Both the position numbers and the translations under genes were made by a program. Below, piece by piece: positions 1 to 7,906 of a stretch of DNA of 64,000 nt (position 1 is its first letter; the number at the start of each line of letters is the position of its first letter). The notes beneath the pieces were generated by a model. It was given only the letters and a program-made list of their open reading frames with translations. It had not been told where the DNA came from and searched no databases. Origin of the DNA: G963422745 sp963422745 (GTDB taxonomy: Bacteria; Actinomycetota; Acidimicrobiia; Acidimicrobiales; Aldehydirespiratoraceae). The stretch spans positions 1,116,001 through 1,180,000 of the forward strand of contig OY730477.1 of NCBI GenBank assembly GCA_963422745.1. Direction: 5' to 3'.

Positions 1-294
1 ATGGTGCGCCAAGAGACCGGTGTCGCTTTCAGCGTCGACGCCGACAACTTCATCGCCTTCGCCCGATCTCTGCCCGGCGAGGTCAACAACGCCAGCGGCC
101 AACAACTCATCTCAAGCGACGTCGTTGACTTTGACCTGTGCTGGGCGTTCAACCTCGCCGACCCATGGGGCAACCACTACGAACTCAACTGTTATGACTA
201 CGACACCATCAAGACCGAACTCGTCTTGGCAGACAACATCGAACCTGCCCGGTACTGGCCTAAGGACCTATACGACGCTCATCGCAGGACATAA
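1..294 (+). CDS. VOC (glyoxalase/dioxygenase superfamily) protein, 3' part
   Basis: The frame is open from base 1 and ends at TAA 292-294. The block DPWGNHYELNCYDYD is typical of the last beta-strand of vicinal-oxygen-chelate domains, where the Glu is usually a metal ligand. Only about 97 residues are visible, fewer than a full VOC protein of roughly 130-160 residues, so the gene probably begins left of the window and the ATG at base 1 may be internal. The substrate cannot be deduced. Confidence 0.6.
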   Translation: MVRQETGVAFSVDADNFIAFARSLPGEVNNASGQQLISSDVVDFDLCWAFNLADPWGNHYELNCYDYDTIKTELVLADNIEPARYWPKDLYDAHRRT

Positions 295-335
295 CACCGG
301 TCGCGGCGACTTAAGAAACACCGGTCGCGGCGACT
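293..335. repeat. 19-bp perfect direct repeat after the VOC gene
   Basis: AACACCGGTCGCGGCGACT occurs at 293-311 and again at 317-335, separated by TAAGA. The first copy overlaps the VOC stop codon. The function is unknown and there is no obvious hairpin with a T-run. Confidence 0.8.
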
Positions 336-448
336 AGGAAATCCGAACCGAGCGACCGATGCCGCGGGTGCTGTCCGTGACGATCGCGACACTACGAAAC
401 AGGTCCTGGATAGTTCAGAACTTGTCATGGTTTCATTCGAGGGCTCTT

Positions 449-1207
449 TCAGCTGGTGAGAGAGCCGCCGTTGAGGCCGATCGTTTGGCCAGTAACCCAG
501 GAGGCTTCATCGGAGGCGAGGAAGGCGCAGAAGTGACCGACATCGGCGCCGGTTCCGACGCGGCCAACCGGCACCATGCGGGCCATCTTTGCGGTAACAG
601 TGCGATCGTCTTCGAAACCGCCCGATGATTCGCGGGCCATGATGCCCAAAGCCAAGGTGTTGGCGGTGACACCATCGCGGGCAGCTTCGATAGCGAGGTG
701 GCGCATGAAGCTGATCGCACCGCCTTTGCCAGCTCCGTAGAGCGAGACGCCGATTTTCTGCCCGATCGTCCCCGATCCTGACGAGATCGTGATCACGCGG
801 CCATGGCCGCGCTCACACATGCCGTCGATCGTTGCCTTCACACAGTTGAGGACGCCGACGAGGTTGACGTTGAGGTACGATGCCCACTCCGACGGCTCCA
901 GCTCCCGAAACTTCGCTGGGCGCATCGACGGTGGGATGCCTGCGTTGTTCACAACAATGTCGATCGGTGCAGCACCATTGATTGCGGTTTGTACGGCATC
1001 AAGATCCGAGACGTCGAACGGGAGTGGTCGGGCGGCGTCGCCCAAGCAAGCGGCGGCGGATCTTGCCCGCTCGGTTACGAGGTCGTTCACATATACCGTG
1101 GCACCAGCGCTGAGCAGCACCTCGGCGATGCCGAAACCGATGCCACGACCACTTCCGGTTATCAGCGCTGTACGTCCTGTGAGATCAAACAACTTGGATC
1201 CTCTCAT
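449..1207 (-). CDS. SDR-family NAD(P)-dependent oxidoreductase
   Basis: This 252-residue classical short-chain dehydrogenase/reductase has the cofactor glycine motif TGSGRGIG near residue 15, NNAG near residue 90, the catalytic Ser in ISSGSG and the YGAGK active-site Tyr/Lys pair. The end, GQTIGLNGGSLTS, is typical of the family. The start could be ATG 1207. TTG 1192 is also possible, since it is preceded at good distance by AGAGGA and begins just before the FDLTGRTALITG strand. The 5' end overlaps the stop of an upstream short frame, so translational coupling is possible. The substrate is unknown; the family acts on alcohols, ketones and 3-oxoacyl groups. Confidence 0.85.
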   Translation of the reverse strand: MRGSKLFDLTGRTALITGSGRGIGFGIAEVLLSAGATVYVNDLVTERARSAAACLGDAARPLPFDVSDLDAVQTAINGAAPIDIVVNNAGIPPSMRPAKFRELEPSEWASYLNVNLVGVLNCVKATIDGMCERGHGRVITISSGSGTIGQKIGVSLYGAGKGGAISFMRHLAIEAARDGVTANTLALGIMARESSGGFEDDRTVTAKMARMVPVGRVGTGADVGHFCAFLASDEASWVTGQTIGLNGGSLTS

Positions 1208-1415
1208 CGGTGAGCTTGCCGATGTGTCTACCGGTAATGAGCCCGGCTTTGTGCCAGGCGAGAATGGACTCTGTGAAGCTGTCGATTGTCGGGCGGAGTT
1301 CAACGCCCAGCGCGGGCAGGTCGCTGTCGATGGTGCCCTCCCATCGGGTCACGACGATCATGCCTTCGGCGTTCACTGGTGAGTGAGAACGCAATGATAT
1401 TGCGAATGGCATCAA
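1185..1415 (-). CDS. Short uncharacterised frame overlapping the SDR start (possible gene remnant)
   Basis: This is a 76-codon frame whose last 23 bases overlap the ATG form of the SDR gene. The C-terminal half reads like protein (ESILAWHKAGLITGRHIGKL) and faintly resembles the tail of a medium-chain dehydrogenase, but I do not recognise it firmly. A second minus-strand frame (1300-1536) continues upstream in another phase, so this could be the 3' end of a frame-shifted larger gene. Confidence 0.3.
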   Translation of the reverse strand: MMPFAISLRSHSPVNAEGMIVVTRWEGTIDSDLPALGVELRPTIDSFTESILAWHKAGLITGRHIGKLTDERIQVV

Positions 1416-1805
1416 GGGCTCGCCCGGCTCCTCGAATCAGCGCCGGTGGTCTCGGCGGGATAGGAAATCTCCTCCTAGCCAGCTCTCGATAGATGGTCAA
1501 TAGGGGATCTATGTTGAGATAATGTCCGCCGCACATGACCCGCCGAGGGGGTCGTTCAGATTCATGCAGCTATCTCAGAGCCATGAACACCAACATGATG
1601 TTCATGGACCAATCGAGCGTGGACAATATACCGCATCGAACGACAAATCATCCGATAGCTCTGATGCGGCGAATCGCTATGGGGTATCGGCGATCATCAC
1701 GTACCACTATGGCACATACAAAACCACAACGGCCTAGACTGTGCACTGAATGACACCGACCAGGCAATTGCACAAGACATACGTCCCAAGAAATGGAGCC
1801 AGACA
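1416..1805. other. Intergenic region, no convincing gene
   Basis: I see only short overlapping frames without family features. The last bases contain the ribosome-binding site of the next gene (GGAG about 9 nt before ATG 1806). Confidence 0.5.
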
Positions 1806-2099
1806 ATGATAGATGTAGGAACAAGTAAGGAATATTATCAACCTCCGCCGCCATCTAGGGACGGATTAGCAATCGCTTCTATGACCCTAGGGATTGTCGC
1901 TGTTTCCTTGTTGCTTATTCCGGTTGTCAGTCAGATCTGTGGTATATTGGCAATAGCATTTGCAGGCAGTGCCTTCAAGACAACACGCCATACTCTCATG
2001 GTACGCTGGGGACTTGCTCTAGGGATTGTGTCAGTCGCCTGGGCCGTTTTCTGGATCCTCCTTATTGTACTAACAGGTCTCTCATTAATGTCAGTCTAA
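1806..2099 (+). CDS. DUF4190-type small membrane protein
   Basis: This 97-residue protein has a Pro/Tyr-rich cytoplasmic head (YYQPPPPSRDG) followed by two hydrophobic helices, approximately residues 21-53 and 66-96. Each helix opens with the characteristic GLAIASMTLGIV / GLALGIVSV motif of DUF4190 proteins, which are abundant in actinobacteria and of unknown function. GGAG lies about 9 nt before the ATG. Base composition is more AT-rich than the flanking genes. Confidence 0.75.
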   Translation: MIDVGTSKEYYQPPPPSRDGLAIASMTLGIVAVSLLLIPVVSQICGILAIAFAGSAFKTTRHTLMVRWGLALGIVSVAWAVFWILLIVLTGLSLMSV

Positions 2100-2451
2100 T
2101 GACCCACCGAGAACAGAGACGGCCAGCGCTATTTTCAACTTAGGTGCGCTCTTCTATTATAGCGCCACGACATTCTACCCAGTTTCTTCAATCAACTCAA
2201 GAAACTAAGTCTGCTCAAGAACAGTAAAGATATCTGCCGCCAACTTATTTGCGTCTGGTTGTTCTCATTGGTCTAAGTTCTGCTCAACCATCACCGTGCC
2301 TCGCTCTCACCGTTCCCATCTAGTATCAAAGAGAAGATGGACGTGTTGAGTAGTCGCTTTCGCGTGAAGTCCTCAACAATTGAGATGCTCTTCTTGGTTC
2401 ATACCGACCGTAATTTTCTGGGATCTAGGCGGCCTGGGATAATTTGGCTCT

Positions 2452-2550
2452 GTCAGCGATGCGGCTGGTGTTGATCTGATAGGTCCTCGGGTCGATGTCG
2501 GCAAAGACAGAGATGATGCCCGAATGAAACATGGGGAGCGGTTTCAGCAG
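2452..2550 (-). pseudogene. Fragment of a DegT/DnrJ-type sugar aminotransferase/dehydrase gene
   Basis: The reverse complement from about 2535 reads MFHSGIISVFADIDPRTYQI, then continues to RIAD. This closely matches the intact enzyme at 3660-4892 (MVHSGIIAVFADVDPKTYQI). Homology is visible at DNA level to 4548-4650 with a constant offset of about 2096 bases and stops abruptly at both ends. It is a duplicated relic of about 30 codons. Confidence 0.75.
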
Positions 2551-2564
2551 AGAATGGGCGACAG

Positions 2565-2624
2565 CTCGAGCGCCGCGACGTGCCCGCCGATGAAGCCTGT
2601 CTCCCCCGTGATCATCATTCGCAT
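2565..2624 (-). pseudogene. N-terminal fragment of an NAD-dependent epimerase/dehydratase
   Basis: The frame starts MRMMITGETGFIGGHVAA, a textbook extended-SDR Rossmann start (GxxGxxG) for nucleotide-sugar epimerases. After about 20 codons it runs into the aminotransferase relic. The two fragments together look like the remains of a nucleotide-sugar locus. The region 2100-2450 to the left holds nothing I can assign. Confidence 0.5.
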
Positions 2625-2892
2625 GTCGTCCCCCGGCCCCCCGGGTCTGACGGCCGATCTACGACCAGCCCACACGAAGTCAAGCTTGCCAGTAGCTGAG
2701 GGTCGAGGCAGGCGAAGGTGGATCTCGATAATGTACCGCTTGCGACAGTCGTTGGGTTCTGCGCACGTCCGGCGGCAGGCAACGGTGAATCTTGACATGT
2801 TACCGCTTGCACTCCGAGCTGTAGTGAGTTAGTTTAATTCTTAGTCAATTAATTGCTCATCTGGGCGCAAGCCATGAGGAGGTCTCGTAACA

Positions 2893-3615
2893 ATGACTCT
2901 CAAGAGAGGAACATGCATTGGACTATTGACATTAGCAATAGTCAGTGCCATGTTGACTACCGCAGCATCTGCCCAAGTAGATGATAAGGACGATGCTCCT
3001 AGTGATGATGTAATTCTATATGAACCTTATGTGGCATATAAAGATCTGTGCCCGACTGCCAAGAGTGCATGGCAAGATAGCCGCTACAAGGGAAATGATA
3101 ATCTGAGAAAAAAGGGAGGGAGTCAACGCTTGATGCGGCTTTGGGTTGATTGCCTAGAGGATGCGCACGGCGGAGCTTCTCACTATCTGCGTCTGATAAC
3201 AAAAGGCAACTGGAGTCATAAGCAATGGCTGGCGGGACTTGAAACGCGAAAGAAGGATTTAGAGGATCTCACGAAAGATGGCCCCTCTCATCTGGCTGCC
3301 CAGGCCGCTTATAGGCAAGCAAAGTCAGACTTGAGTTCGGTTAAGTCAAGGTCAGGCGCTTCCCAAGCAGACTATGATCGTGCTATGAGAGCCCGACAAG
3401 CGGCCTGGGACCGTATGGCTCTCTTTTCTCAGAAAGAATGGGACAGGCGTGTTGCAGCTCTTGACAACTATCGTGCCAAACTGAAACATAGATTTAGCCA
3501 AGCTGTATATGATCAAGCTCTGTTAAAGCGCAATGAAGCTTGGAGACAGTACCAGCAGGGCTTGCAAGAATTTGCTTCTACTAGGAACAATCCAAATCTT
3601 TGGCCGCATGGCTGA
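2893..3615 (+). CDS. Secreted helical protein of unknown function
   Basis: This 240-residue product has a clear signal peptide with basic n-region (MTLKRG), hydrophobic core and likely cleavage at ASA-Q near residue 28. AGGAGG lies about 10 nt before the ATG, so this gene uses a normal leader, unlike the array genes. The mature part has two cysteines (DLCPTAK, VDCLEDA) that could pair. It then has a long charged helical region with an imperfect repeat, YDRAMRARQAAWDR and YDQALLKRNEAWRQY, which may form a helical bundle or coiled coil. No enzymatic motif is visible. It is convergent with the dehydrase gene downstream. Confidence 0.75.
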   Translation: MTLKRGTCIGLLTLAIVSAMLTTAASAQVDDKDDAPSDDVILYEPYVAYKDLCPTAKSAWQDSRYKGNDNLRKKGGSQRLMRLWVDCLEDAHGGASHYLRLITKGNWSHKQWLAGLETRKKDLEDLTKDGPSHLAAQAAYRQAKSDLSSVKSRSGASQADYDRAMRARQAAWDRMALFSQKEWDRRVAALDNYRAKLKHRFSQAVYDQALLKRNEAWRQYQQGLQEFASTRNNPNLWPHG

Positions 3616-3659
3616 GGCCATAGGAGTGTACGGTCCGATCGTCAGCACTCACAACGCTT

Positions 3660-4892
3660 CTACTGAGGCGTTGATGCAGACGCTCGCTTGAGGCAGTCAT
3701 TCGCTTCAAAGAATGCGTCAACCTGTTCGCAGATATAGTCCATGTGGTCGGTGTTGAGGCCGTGGTGGACCGGCAGCGACAGCGCGTGGTCCATGAGATG
3801 GTCGCAGTTCGGGAGGCCAGTGTCGGGTTGGCGGTGTTTGATGTCGGCGAAGCCGGGCTGGCGCAAGATGTTGCCGGTCCAGACCATGCGGGTGGAGACA
3901 CCGCGAGTTTCGAGAAACAGCTGCACGTCGTTGCGTGACATTGCAGCGGGAACGGTGAAGCAGAACCGCATCCACGTGGTGCGTGCACCCTTGGTGGTGA
4001 CACCTTGGACGAAACCCGTCGTGTCTCGGGCGGAGAAGTGGTCGTGGAGGCGGGTCCAGTTGGCTTGGCGCTGGCCGTTGAACTGATCAAGTTTGTCGAG
4101 TTGCACGTTGCCGTACGCGGCACCGAGTTCGGAAGGTTCGAAGTTGTAGCCGATGGTGTCGAACACGAAGATCAGGTCATAAGGGGTGCCGTCGGCGAGA
4201 TTTCCGAACCGGTCGGTTTTGCCTCTGTCGGTTCCGAAGAGGTAGGGCTCGGAGCGTCGGCCCCAGCGGCGCAGTGAGAGGCAGCGGTCGAGGAGTTCGT
4301 CGTCGTTGATGCCGACCATGCCGCCGGTGCCGCCAGCGGTGATGGCATGGGATCGAGCGAAGCTGGTGACTGAGATGTCGGATCGGGTGCCGGTTCGCGT
4401 GGCTCCGAACCAGGAGTCAAGGACGTCGCAGGAGTCCTCTATGACCTTCAGGTCGTGCTGGGCAGCGATTGAGGCAATGGCGTCCCAGTCCGGGAGGTTT
4501 CCGCACAGGTTGGGGACGAGAATGGCTTTCGTGCGGGGGCCGATCATGTCGGCGATGCGGTTGGCGTCTATTTGATAGGTTTTGGGGTCAACGTCGGCAA
4601 AGACAGCGATGATGCCCGAGTGCACCATGGGAGCGATGTCGGTGGAGAACGTCAGTGGTGAAGTGATGATTTCGTCACCGCGTTCGAGACCGAGCAGGTC
4701 AATCGCGAGGCGTAGAGCTGACGACCCAGAATTAACCATGACTCCGTGGCGTTTCGCGAGCAGTTCGGCGGTTCGACTCTCCATTTTGGCAACATTGGCA
4801 CCAATGTCGAGCTTGGATTCTCCTTCGAGAACCGAGATGATCGCGTCGATCTCACGTTGGTCGTGGACACCGCCAGCGGGTGGTAGTTTCAT
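3660..4892 (-). CDS. PLP-dependent DegT/DnrJ/EryC1-fold sugar 3-dehydrase-like enzyme
   Basis: This is a 410-residue fold-type I PLP enzyme. ATG 4892 is chosen because GGGAGA stands about 9 nt upstream and the product then begins at the expected MKLPPAGG. Family landmarks include VNSGSSALRLA, DEIITSPLTFSTD and EDSCDVLDS. The lysine that normally binds PLP is replaced: the segment reads SFARSHAIT where aminotransferases have SF..xK. A His at this position is known from RfbH/E1 (CDP-4-keto-6-deoxyglucose 3-dehydrase) and ColD. The region that carries the four [2Fe-2S] cysteines in E1 lacks them here (LRRWGRRSEPYLFG), which argues for a ColD-like or different reaction. The role is probably deoxysugar synthesis. 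No sugar-pathway partner is intact nearby; fragments of two such genes lie at 2452-2624. Confidence 0.8.
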   Translation of the reverse strand: MKLPPAGGVHDQREIDAIISVLEGESKLDIGANVAKMESRTAELLAKRHGVMVNSGSSALRLAIDLLGLERGDEIITSPLTFSTDIAPMVHSGIIAVFADVDPKTYQIDANRIADMIGPRTKAILVPNLCGNLPDWDAIASIAAQHDLKVIEDSCDVLDSWFGATRTGTRSDISVTSFARSHAITAGGTGGMVGINDDELLDRCLSLRRWGRRSEPYLFGTDRGKTDRFGNLADGTPYDLIFVFDTIGYNFEPSELGAAYGNVQLDKLDQFNGQRQANWTRLHDHFSARDTTGFVQGVTTKGARTTWMRFCFTVPAAMSRNDVQLFLETRGVSTRMVWTGNILRQPGFADIKHRQPDTGLPNCDHLMDHALSLPVHHGLNTDHMDYICEQVDAFFEANDCLKRASASTPQ

Positions 4893-5256
4893 GGGTTGTC
4901 TCCCTGGGTCTGCCGTGCAGGCCGATTGCGTTGTATCGTAAACGTGGGCCACATGGTGCTCCTGACCGCAACGGTAAGCAGCTCTTCGTCCAGGTTGGAT
5001 CGCGGTCGTTGCGAAGCCATCGGGTCGGTCCGCTAGTGACGCCGTCATTGGGGATGTCTAACGCCGCTGTTGCGATTCGCGCATCGTCGTATTGGAGTTG
5101 CGCATGACCGGGCCTGGCCATGCCTCGGTTACTGCGGCTGGCCCGATGCCTCTGACTTCGGTCGCCCGCACAGTCCACCTATGTACAAATGCGTGTCTGG
5201 ATGCGTATTTGAGAATGTGTCGGAAACCCCACCCGTCAGTGACAATGATGCGGCCG
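4893..5256. other. Intergenic region upstream of the dehydrase gene
   Basis: No protein-like frame was recognised. It must contain the promoter of the minus-strand dehydrase gene, but I cannot point to a convincing -35/-10 pair. Confidence 0.4.
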
Positions 5257-5670
5257 TCACTCAGCAGTGACCGGTGAATGCAGTACTCGGATGTCACAAC
5301 ACGGACCTGAGGTGCGGGCCAGTTTGGCATCGGCGGTCATCAGCACGCAGTTGAGCGCTTCGGCTAGAGCAATATAGACGGCGTCGTAAGCGGTGATGTT
5401 GGCTCGCAGCTCATAGGCGCGTCGCAACAACGGCAGTGTCGGGTAGCGCCGGAACGGAAGCCCAGCAAGGTCATCGATCGCGGCCGCGAACCGGCGCGCC
5501 GTGATGGTCTTGTTGATCCAGCGCTTGCGTAGCACTGCTGTGGTCTCCACGTCGGCCAGATCGGGTATGGCGGCTTCACCAGCTTTGGCTATAACGGTGC
5601 GGGCGTGAATACCGTCGGGTCCGTCACCGGCAACGAAGACCGCTAGCACAGAAGCGTCAATGACGATCAG
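5257..5670 (-). CDS. vapC: VapC-family PIN-domain ribonuclease toxin
   Basis: The PIN domain shows all four expected acidic positions: Asp in VIDASV at the very N-terminus, Glu in DLADVETTAVL, Asp in TAYDAVYIALAE and Asp in MTADAKL. These bind Mg2+ for RNA cleavage. The first Asp is coded upstream of the nearest ATG/GTG-type start (GTG 5649), so translation must begin earlier. The best position is CTG 5670-5668, which overlaps the antitoxin stop as CTGA. Length is then about 137 residues, normal for VapC. It is the second gene of a vapBC operon. Confidence 0.85.
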   Translation of the reverse strand: MIVIDASVLAVFVAGDGPDGIHARTVIAKAGEAAIPDLADVETTAVLRKRWINKTITARRFAAAIDDLAGLPFRRYPTLPLLRRAYELRANITAYDAVYIALAEALNCVLMTADAKLARTSGPCCDIRVLHSPVTAE

Positions 5671-5897
5671 TGCCTGCTCCGCTCCTGTTCGAGGTCGTTT
5701 ACGGCCTGTTCAAGTCTGACATTTCCGCCCGAGCGTTGTTCGATCCGGGTAATGATCTCATCCAAGCTCGGAGTGCGGGCTAGCCGGGTTAGCTCGGTGC
5801 TCAGATAGCTCTGCAGGGAGGCACCTGCCATACGAGCCCGCTCAGTGAGCGTCCGGTGGACATCTTCGGGAAGGTTGCGTACCAACACGTTCGTCAT
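5667..5897 (-). CDS. vapB: VapB-type ribbon-helix-helix antitoxin
   Basis: This 76-residue protein starts MTNVLVRNLPEDVHRTLTERA, a ribbon-helix-helix DNA-binding fold as in FitA/VapB antitoxins. Its charged C-terminal tail (after about residue 45) would wrap the toxin. The stop overlaps the toxin's presumed start. The start codon is embedded in a palindrome (5896-5916), fitting autoregulation. Confidence 0.85.
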   Translation of the reverse strand: MTNVLVRNLPEDVHRTLTERARMAGASLQSYLSTELTRLARTPSLDEIITRIEQRSGGNVRLEQAVNDLEQERSRH

Positions 5898-5916
5898 GCT
5901 TGCAATATACAAGCAT
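5896..5916 (-). promoter_or_regulatory. Palindromic operator overlapping the vapB start
   Basis: On the minus strand ATGCTTG and CAAGCAT form a perfect 7-bp inverted repeat around TATATTG, and the ATG of vapB is the end of the second arm. The AT-rich centre could also supply a -10 element. A VapB or VapBC autorepressor site is the likely role. Confidence 0.65.
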
Positions 5917-5959
5917 CGTCGCAGATGCCTAGAGACACCAAGACTAGACAAATGTGTGG

Positions 5960-6370
5960 TTACACCAGAAAGGATTGTTGCATGTCCGTTCGTGGTGGCC
6001 AGAACACGCCGAGGACCAGGAAGTTCCACGGATACTGCTCCATGTTGCCGACGAATAGCACGGTGCGGTTGGTCCAGAGTGTGTCGACGAACTTCTGGCG
6101 CATGAGGTCTTGCCAATTCGCCTTGTTGTGGACGTTGCGGTAGAGAGCGACGGCTTCCCAGTCGATGATGGTCTGGCGATGTTCGCCACGGCAATTGGGA
6201 GCCAGGCACCGGTACTTGTACCTGAAGCGCCACGGAATGATCTCAAAGGCTGGCTTTGCCGTGGCGGGGTCGTCGAACAGCGATAGTCGCGCGGCGATCG
6301 CATCAGCCCGCTTCTGCCACTTGTCGAGCCGCGATGTCACCACCGGAGCAGCCTTGACGAGAATCATCAC
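5960..6370 (-). CDS. Conserved hypothetical protein paired with DUF488, possibly shortened
   Basis: This 136-residue product contains CLAPNCRGEH followed by QTIIDWEAVALYR, a Cys/His cluster that may bind zinc, and ends with VGNMEQYPWNFLVLGVFWPP. From memory, similar proteins are encoded beside DUF488 genes and are longer, with extra sequence between an N-terminal VKAAPV block and the KWQKRADAI region. Here these two blocks are adjacent, so an internal deletion is possible. It follows the DUF488 gene by about 30 nt and is probably cotranscribed. Function is unknown. Confidence 0.55.
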   Translation of the reverse strand: MMILVKAAPVVTSRLDKWQKRADAIAARLSLFDDPATAKPAFEIIPWRFRYKYRCLAPNCRGEHRQTIIDWEAVALYRNVHNKANWQDLMRQKFVDTLWTNRTVLFVGNMEQYPWNFLVLGVFWPPRTDMQQSFLV

Positions 6371-6400
6371 CCGCAGTTTTGTTCAGCGGCCACGGCGTTT

Positions 6401-6850
6401 TCAGATCTTGACGACGCGCAGGTTCGGGTCGCGGTCTTGGGCGGTGTCGATGATGCAAGAGCGGTGGCACTTTGAGTGGTCTCGCTCATAGCAGAGCAGA
6501 GCGACGCGGGTTGTACTGGCGAGGGAAACGACCTCGTCGTAGACGCCGGATGCGCCATTGAAGAGGTGATCGAGGTACCGGGCGCGAGCTGAGGGGTGTC
6601 CCTTACGGAAAGGTTCGCGGTTGTCCTTTGGGTTGCCGAGTCCGCGTTCGTGGCGATAGTCAATGCCTGCCTGTGCGAGGGCGTCGGCCAGTGCGACCTT
6701 GGAGAAGCCGCGTTTACGGGAGATCGCGTTGAGTCGGACATCAATGAGGATCTCTACGTCGTTGTCTACAAGGAGGTTCACGAACTCGTTGATGTCGCGT
6801 TCTTGGTATCCGACAGAAACGAACGCGGCACTGGCGGCAGGTCGAGACAT
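6401..6850 (-). CDS. DUF488 domain protein
   Basis: This 149-residue protein has the DUF488 signatures VSVGYQERDINEF, LIDVRLNAISRKRGFSK, GNPKDNREPFR and the C-terminal cysteine motif LLCYERDHSKCHRS. The molecular function of DUF488 is unsettled. A roughly 165-bp piece of this gene is repeated at 8398-8562, showing that this locus has taken part in recombination. Confidence 0.8.
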   Translation of the reverse strand: MSRPAASAAFVSVGYQERDINEFVNLLVDNDVEILIDVRLNAISRKRGFSKVALADALAQAGIDYRHERGLGNPKDNREPFRKGHPSARARYLDHLFNGASGVYDEVVSLASTTRVALLCYERDHSKCHRSCIIDTAQDRDPNLRVVKI

Positions 6851-6986
6851 GATGTCAATCGTAGGCAGGACCGGCTAACAGAGAAGCTGAGTCTCCTGGA
6901 TCTGGTGGCGCAGTGCCAGATCCCCGACGAGATCCAGGTGCCGGGTTCGAGCCATACGTTGAACCGGCCCGTTGTGGGAAATGACA

Positions 6987-7007
6987 GGGGCCCCTCACAG
7001 GGTCCCC
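6987..7007. terminator. GC-rich hairpin in the DUF488-mazE gap
   Basis: GGGGCCC, loop, GGGTCCCC can fold into a strong stem with one bulged base. There is no T-run, so it is only terminator-like. The surrounding 320-bp gap (6851-7172) has no gene I can support. Confidence 0.3.
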
Positions 7008-7172
7008 GGGTCTTGAGCGACGAAGCGCTCAGGGGGTTGTTCTGAACTCGTCGTATCAGCAAGTCGTGACACTGTCATGAGCAGCGAACGTGCGAGAAGC
7101 GTCCGGCCGGGATCATCGGTATCGGCAAGTCGGTTCGACGGTGCTGCAGCATGCGCATGCTACGGTCATTGC

Positions 7173-7412
7173 GTGGCGCGTACTCGAATCAGCACGACGG
7201 TCGATGGTCAGTTGCTCGCCGAGGCACGCATCGCTGGTTCGTGGCCCAACGATGCTCAAATGATGGATGCGGCTTTGGTGGCATTGCTTGCTGCCTACAG
7301 GAGTGCCGAAGTCGACCGTGCGTATGCGGCCGCATACGGCGAGCATCCGATCGACGAACCCGATGAGTGGGGCGATCTGGCGTCGTTTCGTGATGAGGTT
7401 TCAACCACGTGA
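7173..7412 (+). CDS. mazE: MazE-like antitoxin
   Basis: This 79-residue product runs from GTG 7173 (VARTRISTTVDGQLLAEAR) and has the small N-terminal strand and helix typical of actinobacterial MazE/ribbon-helix-helix antitoxins. Its acidic C-terminus (EHPIDEPDEWGDL) suits toxin binding. A longer in-frame start at 7077 would add a composition-biased stretch and is less likely. TACGGT just upstream of the GTG suggests a leaderless start. The stop overlaps the mazF start as GTGA. Confidence 0.7.
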   Translation: MARTRISTTVDGQLLAEARIAGSWPNDAQMMDAALVALLAAYRSAEVDRAYAAAYGEHPIDEPDEWGDLASFRDEVSTT

Positions 7413-7753
7413 GCGATCACCCGCGGCGAGGTGAGGTGTGGTGGTGCGAGCCGCTGGCGATCGGTCGGAGGCCGGTGGTGGTCTTGACACGCGATACTGC
7501 CATGCCGCGACTCGGCCGAACTCTGGTAGCACCGTGCACGACGACCATTCGGGGATTGCCGAGTGAGGTCGTTCTTGAGCCCGGAGAGGATCCGATCCCT
7601 CGGCTGAGTGCGGTAAATCTAGATTCGGTTGAGTCGGTTGGGCTCGGAGTCCTTGTTGAGCGGATAGGCGTGCTAAGCGGCGCTCGAATGGAAGAGGTTT
7701 GCACTTCCTTGGGCGTTGCAACGGGCTGCATGACGCAACCAACTCTGCGATAA
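7409..7753 (+). CDS. mazF: MazF/PemK-type endoribonuclease toxin
   Basis: This 114-residue protein starts from GTG 7409. The MazF beta-barrel hallmarks are RRGEVWWCEPL, RRPVVVLTRD, LVAPCTTTIRGLPSEVVLEPGE and the later VNLDSVESV strand. The toxin cleaves single-stranded RNA and is neutralised by the upstream MazE. A four-base GTGA overlap couples the two genes. A 33-bp piece of this gene (7558-7590) recurs at 8563-8595. Confidence 0.85.
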   Translation: MSDHPRRGEVWWCEPLAIGRRPVVVLTRDTAMPRLGRTLVAPCTTTIRGLPSEVVLEPGEDPIPRLSAVNLDSVESVGLGVLVERIGVLSGARMEEVCTSLGVATGCMTQPTLR

Positions 7754-7906
7754 CCCACGGGCACCGGTTCGATGTCCTGTTCCGTTGACCGCAGCTGCTT
7801 GAGGTATGCTCGCAGGTTCCCGCAGACGTGAGCACTACGCGAAGCGTGTCACCACACGTCCGAGAAAAATGACTTCGTTGAGGTCCAAGATCGGGTCGGT
7901 GCACCG

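Noticed and set aside
6940..6965. tRNA-like T-arm (GGTTCGAGCC)
   Set aside because: The flanking bases do not pair and no acceptor or anticodon stem can be formed around it.
6596..7045. Plus-strand frame of 149 codons
   Set aside because: It is largely antisense to the DUF488 gene, whose minus-strand product has clear family motifs; the plus frame has none.
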